DNA of 48,949 bases. Source: a virus. The position numbers and the translations under genes were made by a program. The stretch is from IMG/VR virus record IMGVR_UViG_3300030202_001057, positions 620 through 49,568 of that record. One strand, 5' to 3'. Below the pieces are notes generated by a model, which saw nothing but the letters and a program-made list of their open reading frames with translations, had not been told where the DNA came from and made no database searches. Below are positions 1 to 6,500 of the stretch, in pieces (position 1 is the stretch's first letter; every line of letters begins with the position of its first letter).

Positions 1-235
1 GCCGCCTTACGCAAGGCAGTCCCGAGAATCCCTACAGAGGCCCGGAGAGGCCGTCTGAGGGCTTTGAATGATAAAGATGACCCGAGACCCGTCCTAGAGA
101 GGATGATCTTAGGGAGGATCCTACGGCTTCTTACCGGGGATCTCCCGAGACCGCTCTCTCTGGGGGTGGTCCGAGACCGTGTGATAGTGGAATGGACCGA
201 GGAGGTCTTCGGCGGGGAGGTCTTGAGGGGTCTTG
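1..235. other. GC-rich left edge with short repeats, no confident gene
   Basis: This stretch is clearly richer in G+C than the late genes. The 8-mer CCGAGACC occurs three times on the plus strand (82-89, 145-152, 171-178), with a variant CCGAGAAT at 22-29. A hairpin is possible at 2-19 (arms CTGCCTT and AAGGCGG on the minus strand). On the minus strand a frame beginning with GTG at 239 overlaps the stop of the preceding gene (GTGA) and stays open to the window edge for 79 codons, but its product is a low-complexity Arg/Ser/Thr/Pro string without any family resemblance. I treat the region as non-coding or undetermined; it may be a regulatory or end-associated region. Confidence 0.35.
181..192 (-). 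repeat. 12-bp direct repeat TTCCACTATCAC, copy C
   Basis: Exact copy of the 12-mer found also at 801-812 and 1844-1855, all in the same orientation. This copy lies just downstream of the 3' end of the gene ending at 236. No start codon follows closely within the window, unlike the other two copies, so its target gene, if any, would lie further left. Confidence 0.55.
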
Positions 236-775
236 TCACTCGCTTACCTTGATTTCGTGGCGTGAGAGGCAGTTACCCCACTTGTCGCGGATGACCAAGG
301 ACGATGAGCGATCAAAGTCGCGGTATGCTGAGTAAATAGCAGACTGCCCGTGAGCAAGAGGGATGATAACGGAGACATGCTTGATGTACCGCTTCATGCC
401 GCTCAGAACCTTGCGGGCATAGATCAGAGCCGGGTCAGTGATGGTGCGATCACCCAGATCAGTGACAGTCTGGTCAGTACGCACAGCCTTGAGCCGCACG
501 GTGCGAGGCTGAGACTCAGCGCAAGGCTCCATCTTGATGACCGCATCCTTGTCACCATCGAGATCGACCATTGCCTGAAGAACTTCGTTTTCTGCCGAAG
601 ACTGGTCAGGACTGAGGACAATGTTACCCACTGGCTTCCACGCTCCCCCATCTTTGATGAAGTTTTGGCGGTATGCGTCCTGATCACCAAAGGAGTAGCG
701 CATGGCCTTGTCCTTGATCTTGATGGTCACGAAGGAGTTGCAGAAAGCACGATCATTAACAATTTTGTAAAACAT
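236..775 (-). CDS. hypothetical protein (179 aa), possible 254-aa form
   Basis: I do not recognise this protein. It begins MFYKIVNDRAFCN and is rich in charged residues, with no signal peptide, membrane segment or known motif; it looks like a soluble cytoplasmic phage protein. I chose the start at 775 because it has a well-spaced GGAG ribosome site and sits 26 nt behind one of the TTCCACTATCAC repeats. The frame stays open upstream, and an ATG at 1000 has an even stronger site (AAAGGAGG, 6 nt spacing), so a 254-aa form is quite possible. The extra 75 residues do not look conserved and overlap an array of RNA hairpins. The stop overlaps a GTG (GTGA) at 239. Confidence 0.55.
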   Translation of the reverse strand: MFYKIVNDRAFCNSFVTIKIKDKAMRYSFGDQDAYRQNFIKDGGAWKPVGNIVLSPDQSSAENEVLQAMVDLDGDKDAVIKMEPCAESQPRTVRLKAVRTDQTVTDLGDRTITDPALIYARKVLSGMKRYIKHVSVIIPLAHGQSAIYSAYRDFDRSSSLVIRDKWGNCLSRHEIKVSE

Positions 776-800
776 TTTGTTGCTCCGTATAAAGCAAACA

Positions 801-812
801 GTGATAGTGGAA
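801..812 (-). promoter_or_regulatory. 12-bp direct repeat TTCCACTATCAC, copy A (promoter or operator candidate)
   Basis: The exact repeat lies 26 nt upstream of the ATG at 775. The core CACTAT is shared with the CACTATAG core of T7-class RNA polymerase promoters, so a phage-polymerase promoter is one reading; an operator or processing signal is another. It overlaps the 3' arm of a small hairpin (809-831). Confidence 0.4.
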
Positions 813-847
813 GAACCTACGCTGGCCTTCCTAATGGGGATAATACT

Positions 848-966
848 AGACAGTGAACCACCTGTCTGTTCGGTGCGTGGCCCATGTGGGCCTGATCCAA
901 GTGGATCGGTTAGGGTGATGGCACTACGGAGTAGTACCGGAACCTCCAAAGCACCGGCTTCGGAGG
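848..966 (-). other. array of five consecutive short hairpins (structured RNA candidate)
   Basis: On the minus-strand RNA, in order: CCTCCGAAGC/GCTTTGGAGG with loop CGGT (966-943), GGTACTAC/GTAGTGCC with loop TCC (938-920), GATCC/GGATC (907-894), GGCCC/GGGCC (892-879), and AGACAG/CTGTCT (867-848). A sixth weaker one is at 831-809. The first two each contain one G-U pair that would be an A-C mismatch on the plus strand, which points to a minus-strand RNA. The region overlaps the optional N-terminal extension of the gene ending at 236. Function unknown; a structured 5' leader is the simplest reading. Confidence 0.4.
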
Positions 967-1000
967 CGAGAAAGAAAGCGTCGTCCGTGACTGAGATCAT

Positions 1001-1052
1001 CCATGACCTCCTTTCCAACGAGAGGCAACACCCCGTTAAGGGTGCGCCTCTC
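1001..1052 (-). promoter_or_regulatory. leader hairpin with mutually exclusive ribosome-site pairing
   Basis: The minus-strand RNA forms GAGAGGC/GCCTCTC closing an inner CACCC/GGGTG stem (1052-1020). The 3' arm CCTCT can instead pair with GGAGG of the very strong ribosome site AAAGGAGG (about 1004-1011) that precedes ATG 1000. The two pairings exclude each other, which is the layout of a translational switch. The hairpin directly abuts the repeated 42-nt element at 1053-1094. Confidence 0.4.
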
Positions 1053-1094
1053 CGCTCTGAGCCTAATGGCTATTTATTCTCGCTCAGACGAGTT
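1053..1094 (-). repeat. 42-nt repeated element, copy 1
   Basis: Matches 1900-1941 at 40 of 42 positions, in the same orientation. It covers the last codons and the TAA of the 162-aa gene (C-terminus ...SERE) plus 21 nt beyond. Inside it TGAGC can pair with GCTCA, or AGCC with GGCT, but not both. Each copy is followed within two bases by a hairpin of different sequence but similar architecture. Confidence 0.75.
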
Positions 1095-1562
1095 GTCCCA
1101 CTCTTCAAAGTAGAACTCGCACACTGCTGCGTTTTGATACACAATAGTGCGGAGATTATCGATAGCCCACTTCGCATCAGTGGAGAAGTTATCGAGAATC
1201 TCTGGGTTGAGTGACAACGTGCGGTAGGCGTTTGAGAAGTGGAGCTTCCACTCTGAAACGTTTCGGATGCGACATGCTGGTGCCTTCATGAAATTGTCAT
1301 TCCAGTAAGTCACCGCATCCGCAGCCTGCGCTGTGAGTGTATGAAGTTGTTTGAACTTCTCAAGATGGGTCAGCTTTTGACCCGTCAATTGTTCATCAAC
1401 CATCTTCTGAGCCTCACGGCGTGCCTCTCTGAGGCCGTCGTGTTGGTGTCGAAGACATTCATACACAAGCTCTACCGCCTCCTCCCATGTTGAATCGTTG
1501 AAGTCCTGTGTGAACACAGGAGCGAAACGTTCTTCGGTGGTAAGGCAGGTCATTGTAATCAT
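1074..1562 (-). CDS. hypothetical protein (162 aa)
   Basis: I do not recognise this protein. It starts MITMTCLTTEERF, looks mostly alpha-helical and soluble, has several tryptophans and scattered cysteines, and no signal peptide or membrane segment. The start has an AAAGGAA ribosome site placed in the 3' arm of a small hairpin (1569-1584). It lies 26 nt behind the 77-aa gene and shares its 3' end sequence (the 42-nt repeat) with the 199-aa gene, although the rest of the two proteins is not obviously alike. Confidence 0.75.
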   Translation of the reverse strand: MITMTCLTTEERFAPVFTQDFNDSTWEEAVELVYECLRHQHDGLREARREAQKMVDEQLTGQKLTHLEKFKQLHTLTAQAADAVTYWNDNFMKAPACRIRNVSEWKLHFSNAYRTLSLNPEILDNFSTDAKWAIDNLRTIVYQNAAVCEFYFEEWDNSSERE

Positions 1563-1568
1563 TGGTTT

Positions 1569-1584
1569 GTTCCTTTCAAAGAAC
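1569..1584 (-). promoter_or_regulatory. hairpin containing the ribosome site of the 162-aa gene
   Basis: Minus-strand arms GTTCTT and AGGAAC around a TGAA loop form a 6-bp stem with one U-G pair. The AAGGA ribosome site lies in the 3' arm, 8 nt before the ATG at 1562, so folding would hide it. Confidence 0.5.
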
Positions 1585-1588
1585 GGAG

Positions 1589-1822
1589 TTAGGAAAGATC
1601 GCCGTAGACAATGCCAGTTTCAGGACAACTGTCACTCTGCATTTCAAATGAATTGCGTGGTTTGATGAGGGACTCGACAACCGGACGGTCACGGTTGACC
1701 ATTCCGATAACGATGTTAATGGCATCATCTGATGAGCCAGAGCGAACGGTAGTGTCGAACCCTCTGAAGAATGATGCGATGTTTCTGAACTTGTCCATTT
1801 CTTTTGCGCTATACTTAGGCAT
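1589..1822 (-). CDS. hypothetical protein (77 aa)
   Basis: Unrecognised small soluble protein starting MPKYSAKEMDKFRN. No membrane segment or metal-binding motif is visible. The start at 1822 is preferred because AAAGGGA precedes it and a TTCCACTATCAC repeat lies 22 nt upstream. A longer frame that begins at 1866 is in a different reading frame and lacks such a site. It is followed after 26 nt by the 162-aa gene, so the two are probably co-transcribed. Confidence 0.65.
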   Translation of the reverse strand: MPKYSAKEMDKFRNIASFFRGFDTTVRSGSSDDAINIVIGMVNRDRPVVESLIKPRNSFEMQSDSCPETGIVYGDLS

Positions 1823-1825
1823 AGT

Positions 1826-1841
1826 GTCCCTTTCTGGGAAC
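1826..1841 (-). promoter_or_regulatory. hairpin containing the ribosome site of the 77-aa gene
   Basis: Minus-strand arms TCCC and GGGA (plus a closing G-C beyond a bulged U) surround AGAAA. The ribosome site AAAGGGA is in the loop and 3' arm. It is weaker than the similar hairpins before the 162-aa and 199-aa genes but follows the same plan. Confidence 0.4.
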
Positions 1842-1843
1842 GG

Positions 1844-1855
1844 GTGATAGTGGAA
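1844..1855 (-). promoter_or_regulatory. 12-bp direct repeat TTCCACTATCAC, copy B (promoter or operator candidate)
   Basis: The exact repeat is 22 nt upstream of the ATG of the 77-aa gene and immediately upstream of its ribosome-site hairpin. Together with copy A (26 nt before an ATG) this placement suggests a transcription start signal or operator. Confidence 0.4.
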
Positions 1856-1868
1856 ACAAAATCCAACC

Positions 1869-1898
1869 CGAGCCGTACCCAGTTATGGGTACAGCCCG
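1869..1898 (-). terminator. hairpin after the 199-aa gene, weak terminator or processing site
   Basis: On the minus strand CGGGC-T-GTACCC and GGGTAC-G-GCTCG form an 11-bp bulged stem around ATAACT; one pair is G-U. It is followed by GGTTGGATTTTGTTT, a broken T-rich tract, so it could be an intrinsic terminator. Its inner ACCC-WTAAC-GGGT core matches the inner part of the hairpin at 1020-1052. Confidence 0.45.
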
Positions 1899-1899
1899 A

Positions 1900-1941
1900 C
1901 GCTCTGAGCCTAATGGCTGTTTATTCTCGCTCAGTCGAGTT
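1900..1941 (-). repeat. 42-nt repeated element, copy 2
   Basis: The partner of 1053-1094 (two differences). It covers the 3' end of the 199-aa gene (C-terminus ...STERE, stop TAA) and continues 21 nt into the intergenic space, ending two bases before the hairpin 1869-1898. Confidence 0.75.
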
Positions 1942-2520
1942 ACCGTTTTCGTCAACTAAACCAACGCGACGAAACTCATCAAGAACGACATCAGTGATAT
2001 CTGATGCCATGTCTTTGCAGAGCTTGTCGATGTCAGTGGTGAGATACCACTCAGTGTCTTTGATGATCTGACGAAGATCGGTGACACCTTCGTAGCAGTC
2101 ACTTTCAAATTCATAGCCAACTTGTTCGCCGGTCTCGCTATCCCAAACAATAGTCTGGAATCGCCAAGGCTTCTCAATCTCGAAAGCCCAGTCTCTTGCG
2201 TCCTGAGCTTTATCGATCCTAAACCGATGGACCTCACAGATGGTAGTCACCCTATAGACACGACCCTTAACGCAAATCCACTGTGTAGGGAAGTGGATTA
2301 CAAGGTAATCAGCCGTGCCGCCAAACAACTCGTGCTTGCACGCACCGCGAATTCGATCAAGCGGGGTAATAACATCAAGTCCCAGTTGCTTAAAGAATTC
2401 AAGAGCAAGCTTTCCAGCCTTTTCTCTGTCGGCTTTTGCGTCAAGGCTAGCTTTATCGCCAGCAATAGCATGAACAAGCATAGAGAACGCAGTACAGAAA
2501 CAGTCGAATGAATACGACAT
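1921..2520 (-). CDS. hypothetical protein (199 aa)
   Basis: Unrecognised protein starting MSYSFDCFCTAF, mixed alpha/beta in appearance, rich in Asp/Glu, with scattered cysteines but no CxxC pair typical of a zinc site, and no signal peptide or membrane helix. The ATG at 2520 has an AAAGGAA ribosome site in the 3' arm of a hairpin (2526-2543). It is the first gene after the nested G/C hairpin terminator at 2550-2620, so it should need its own promoter; I see no clear one. Confidence 0.75.
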   Translation of the reverse strand: MSYSFDCFCTAFSMLVHAIAGDKASLDAKADREKAGKLALEFFKQLGLDVITPLDRIRGACKHELFGGTADYLVIHFPTQWICVKGRVYRVTTICEVHRFRIDKAQDARDWAFEIEKPWRFQTIVWDSETGEQVGYEFESDCYEGVTDLRQIIKDTEWYLTTDIDKLCKDMASDITDVVLDEFRRVGLVDENGNSTERE

Positions 2521-2525
2521 TGTTT

Positions 2526-2543
2526 GATTCCTTTCATAGAATC
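2526..2543 (-). promoter_or_regulatory. hairpin containing the ribosome site of the 199-aa gene
   Basis: Minus-strand arms GATTCT and GGAATC surround ATGAAA, forming 6 bp with one U-G pair. The site AAAGGAA lies in the loop and 3' arm, 9 nt before the ATG. Same plan as 1569-1584 but with different arm bases. Confidence 0.5.
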
Positions 2544-2549
2544 AGATTA

Positions 2550-2620
2550 AAAGAAGGGGGGCATAGGGGGGAAATTCTACGCCAATTTGTTATATCCCCC
2601 CATGTAAATTCCCGACCCCC
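2550..2620 (-). terminator. nested G-run/C-run hairpin terminator
   Basis: The minus strand reads GGGGG (2620-2616), GGGGGG (2601-2596), then CCCCCC (2571-2566) and CCCCCC (2561-2556), then TTCTTTT. The inner and outer runs can pair as two nested stems, or the runs can exchange partners. An inner AAATT/AATTT stem supports the inner hairpin. It overlaps the stop codon of the 178-aa gene and should end the transcript that carries it. Confidence 0.55.
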
Positions 2621-3156
2621 TAATCGATTTTCCAACCCGCCAGAAGCATTGCCAAGTCTTTACCGTCCACCACAATATCCAGATTGAGATCCCAAGGGGA
2701 CACGTAGGTGTAGTCAGTACCGGGCCACGGAACGTCAATTACTACAGGTGGCCCCCAGTCACTCAAGAGTGCGCTAAGGTCATCCGCATCAAACTGTGTT
2801 TTAATAACAAAGAAGTGGAACCTACGGTGGCACTCCGTAGGAGTAGGCCACAAGTCAGTGCGGTTCCGCTCCCAGCTAACATAGATCTCATCGTCTGAGA
2901 TTATAACTTCATCATAAGGAAGCAGCGGTTTACCCGGATTGGAAGAGATCGCAGATCCCGCCAAGCGTCCCGGTACGAGATCGAAAGTGTATTCAACACA
3001 AGCATTTACGTTCTCGTCCCACTTGAGTTTAGCAGCCCCCTCGTACACCGTACGTGGTCCCTCAGTGTAGATTTGGTAGTCCATTACTGAATTATCATTA
3101 TCAGTATCATCCAAAGGTAACAACGGAAGGGTAGCTAGAACGAGGTAATTTAACAT
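2620..3156 (-). CDS. secreted protein with two dockerin-like repeats (178 aa)
   Basis: The N-terminus (MLNYLVLATLPLLPLDD) has a short hydrophobic run; this and the C-terminal repeats suggest export. Residues 122-135 (FDADDLSALLSDWG) and 156-175 (DLNLDIVVDGKDLAMLLAGW) resemble type I dockerin Ca-binding repeats, especially the 'DLNGDGVVDGADLALLLGAWG' style common in secreted planctomycete proteins. The second repeat keeps the Asp/Asn ladder (D156, N158, D160, D164, D167), while the first is degenerate. The middle (about 25-115) is a beta-looking domain I do not recognise. The ribosome site CAGGAG is preceded by a small GCGGC/GCCGC hairpin (3172-3184). It follows the 67-aa membrane protein and is closed by a terminator. 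Role unknown: possible virion-surface or host-envelope interaction. Confidence 0.7.
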   Translation of the reverse strand: MLNYLVLATLPLLPLDDTDNDNSVMDYQIYTEGPRTVYEGAAKLKWDENVNACVEYTFDLVPGRLAGSAISSNPGKPLLPYDEVIISDDEIYVSWERNRTDLWPTPTECHRRFHFFVIKTQFDADDLSALLSDWGPPVVIDVPWPGTDYTYVSPWDLNLDIVVDGKDLAMLLAGWKID

Positions 3157-3191
3157 GTCAGACTCCTGAGAGCGGCATAGCCGCAGTGAAA

Positions 3192-3395
3192 TTATTTAAT
3201 ATTTTTTACAATAGAATATTGCTTATCGTCAAGTTTCTGAAGCCGCACTGACATCTCTCGGATGCGTCTGTCGTGGGCTTCAATCTGTTTTTCATGTAAT
3301 GAAATCTTGCTTGTGAGCCTCCAGACGAGTCCGAAGATACCCAATAGAGCGGGTCCAGCGATGCTGATACCAATAGTAATAAAGTGTTCTTCCAT
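3192..3395 (-). CDS. small membrane protein with coiled coil (67 aa)
   Basis: One transmembrane helix (about residues 5-26, ITIGISIAGPALLGIFGLVW) is followed by a charged heptad-like tail (KISLHEKQIEAHDRRIREMS) to the end. This plan fits small phage lysis-accessory proteins (spanin or holin-like) and cell-envelope proteins, but there is no lipobox and no recognisable family. The start has a GGGGGGAGAACT ribosome site. It is strikingly similar in layout to the 59-aa protein at 27853-28032 (helix, then a tail with '..HExRIREIE..'). Confidence 0.65.
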   Translation of the reverse strand: MEEHFITIGISIAGPALLGIFGLVWRLTSKISLHEKQIEAHDRRIREMSVRLQKLDDKQYSIVKNIK

Positions 3396-3450
3396 AGTTC
3401 TCCCCCCAGAAATCTATAGTTGTACTTAGTTATAATAATATATAGGTATA
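3396..3450 (-). promoter_or_regulatory. AT-rich promoter candidate upstream of the 67-aa gene
   Basis: The minus strand contains TATTATACCTATATATTATT followed by AACTATAGATTTC. ACTATAG equals the last seven bases of the T7 promoter core (-6 to +1), and CTATAGATTTCT occurs again in the adjacent hairpin (3470-3481). A host-type -10 (TATTAT or TATAAC) is equally possible. It lies between the late-operon terminator hairpin and a new gene pair, where a promoter is expected. Confidence 0.35.
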
Positions 3451-3455
3451 ATAGA

Positions 3456-3487
3456 GGGAGTCTATAGAAAGAAATCTATAGACTCCC
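3456..3487 (-). terminator. perfect 13-bp inverted repeat after the giant virion gene
   Basis: GGGAGTCTATAGA and TCTATAGACTCCC pair perfectly around a 6-nt loop, 28 nt beyond the stop of the 4609-aa gene. The minus-strand T tract is poor (CTCTATTATACC), so it may be a weak or bidirectional terminator or an RNase III-type processing site at the end of the late operon. Confidence 0.5.
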
Positions 3488-3514
3488 ACTCTCTTTTGTT
3501 ATACTGTGGGTTTT

Positions 3515-6500
3515 TTATTTAGGTTTAAGCAAACGCCTGTCTAAACTCTTCTTTACACCGTCTTCAAGTTTTAAATACTCTTGTGCTAATCCATTAAGCA
3601 TTCCCGTCAGTCCTGTCCCTTCACTAGTGGGGGCAGCTTGGGGTTGTCTCTGAGGCGTTGGAGCCGAAGGTTTCATATTGCGTACAAATTTCTTTTTAGG
3701 GCTACGCTTAACTTTACGGCCTGATTCATAAGGAGACCAATACTTAAAGTCATATTCATTATTATTTAAGAACCCCTCTCCACTTCGGATACCGGCTGCA
3801 ACTAAAGCAAAGTACGGAAGAGGAGTAATAGCAGCAACATTAGCTGCACCCTTTAGTGTATTACCTTCGTTAATCGAAGCAAAAGCATTGATAACTCTGG
3901 TAGGTAACTGAAGCATACGGTTAACCATAGCAATACCCGCAAGGTTGTAGATCTGCGTGTTTTGCGGACGTTGACCACGGAGAACCTGTAAGAGGGTGGC
4001 GATGACCATCTGGTTCATGCCAAAGAACGGAACAGACATAATAGCTTCTTGTAACTCTTGCATTGGATCTCGTTGCATTTCAGCCCACATTTCATCTACA
4101 TTCTTTGAGTTTTGAAGCTGAATGAGTTTATAGTACATGTAACCAGACAGAGCGTGTGCCATCACCGCACTAGCCATAAGGCCCATACCAGCGTAACCAG
4201 CCTTACGCAATCCTCCGTAAACAGTGGATGAATACGTAGTAAGAGAGGTAGCCAAGTTAGCAAACGGACCTAAAGCACTTGCTCCAGTTGCGGGATGCTC
4301 GGACAACGAGGGTTGTTTAGCATACCTAGTAGCAGCTAAGAACATAATTTCTCTAAATGCGTTAATAACTTGTAGCTGTTTAGCTCTAATTTCTGCTCCT
4401 GAGTTATAATCAAAAGTAACATCATTTAACATTTTATCAAAAGGAATTCCTTTTTGCCTAATGTCATCTCCATACTTTCTCCACATGTGTTTAAATATAG
4501 GAGCAAGATCTTCACTAAACAATCCGTTTTTAAGCATATCCATAACTAAGTTTCTTATGTCCGCCCCTAATCCTAATTGTTTTAGATCAGCATTTAAATC
4601 CGAGTTAGAGTATTTGCTTATGTCTACTCCTTTAAACATATTGTATAAGTCATCAAAGGTAGCCACAAGTTTATCTTCTTTAGGAGAAATAAAGGTTTCA
4701 TTACCGTCTTTATCAATCATGATAGAATGTTCATCTGTCATTCGGTAAAACAATTGATCCATATCAGTAATTGCTTTTCGGACACCGAATGCTCTGTTGT
4801 GCTGAACCTGAGTATCCAAACCCGTTGAAGTAAATTTATAAATTCTTTTAATCATTTGATCAATCTTTAGAGGCTCATTACCACCTTCAGAAATACCCCT
4901 GCTATCATCTAAACCAATCTTAGATAACACAACGTTAGCTTCGTACATTAAATCTTGAGTAATAAAACCTAATCCTTGGAGCCATTCTCTAGATTCATCT
5001 TTGTTCTGTAAAACTCTAATGTTTTCTCCCATGTATTTATTCATAGCCGTTAGGTTAGCTTTAAGGCTACCAATGACAGACATTGGAGTTTCTTCCAACA
5101 TAGCAGCAAACGCCAATCTAGGACCAACGCTAACGGCTGCTCCTAATTGACCGAGTTTATTAAGCATGTTAATGAAACCAATAGATGTTGCATCTTTATC
5201 ATCCCATTTTAATGTTCCGACTCCAAGCTGATACGTCTTTTTAATGTAATTTAAAGCGTGCTTAAATTTAGTTTTTTCAGTACCAGTTAAGCCACGTTTA
5301 TTTCCCTCTTGTTGCATAAGAGAGTTTAGCATAATATCTTTATATTCAGTAGGAGATCGATTAAAATAAGTATCAATACTATTAATTAGATCGCCAATAC
5401 CAAATCCTCTCATGCCTAAAGCGTTTCCAAATACTTGACGGTCAAAGGCTTGAGCAGCTTGACCACGCATAACTGAAGTAAATATTTCAATAGGATCTAA
5501 GTTTAAGTATTTTCTAATTTCAGGAGAATCAAACATATCAGCAGTAGATAAGAATTTATCTCCAATGAAGGAATACGCACTTGATCCAAATTTCTGCATA
5601 TAACCTTCAGAAACAAGATCAGCAAGTTTATTAACTACTGAGTCTGACGTTCTCATCTGAGAAGATTGAAGTTCTTTCATTCGTTTATCTTGAATGGATT
5701 CAATCATCTTTTGCTGATTTTCAGTACGTTCCATCTGTTCGCTTATGTGTTTATTATACACTTTTATTTCTTCTTCAGATAAGATCTTTGACTTAGTTAA
5801 CTTACCACTTTTAATATCGTTTAATAGTTCTTTAAACGCTCGACTACTGTTGTTTGTAAACTTATTAACGTATTCGTTATTATAAATGTCAGCCAGTCTG
5901 GTCATGTTAATACGTGTGGGTCCGTCAATATCCGCGCCTTCAAAAGAATCTGCAAAAATAACTTTAAATAAATCTTCTTCAATTAAATCGCTTTTAACAA
6001 GTTCTCTTTCAACAAGAGATGAAATAGCATTTCGTAATAATTCTCTAGCTTGGATGCCGTCTGTACCATCGTTTCTAAATGTAGAATCAGATAGTTTAAT
6101 TGGCACAACTCCTTCAGTTTGGAGACGATCCGCGAGTTTAACATCAAACACATTGCTATCTACCTGAGCAGCAAGAATCTGTTTCCATACACCGTTTTCT
6201 GGATTAGACCACATTTCAACTAAATCAACAATACGGTTAAGAAGATTATCTAATTTAGGATCATCTAAATCAACGGTCTGACCTTGTTTTTCAGCCATGT
6301 TTGACATAAGTTTTTGCGCTCTTTGCATGGCTGCTTCTCGTCCTTGCCAACCCTTAATTTCTTTTCCGTATTTATCCCCTATACGAGGATCTCTATTCAT
6401 CGTTATTTCCCAGAACATATTAACAAATGCTTCATAGGGCGAGTAAGGAGATCCGTTTCTTCCCATACCGGGAGTAAAGTTTGCTACCTTCATATTTAAC

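Noticed and set aside
64-252. Plus-strand 62-aa frame
   Set aside because: No ribosome site, lies opposite to all other genes, and overlaps repeats in a GC-rich block where stops are rare.
350-856. Plus-strand 168-aa frame
   Set aside because: Antisense shadow of the minus gene ending at 236, which has a better start and protein-like sequence.
777-1214. Plus-strand 145-aa frame
   Set aside because: Runs through hairpin array and the antisense of the 162-aa gene; no ribosome site.
1576-1866. Minus 96-aa frame overlapping the 77-aa gene
   Set aside because: Different frame, no ribosome site; the 77-aa frame has one and a promoter-like repeat upstream.
3481-3520. Plus-strand terminator CCCAC...GTGGGTTTTTT
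   Set aside because: Loop of 16 nt, 5-bp stem, and no plus-strand gene to terminate; probably chance, though it could block antisense transcription.
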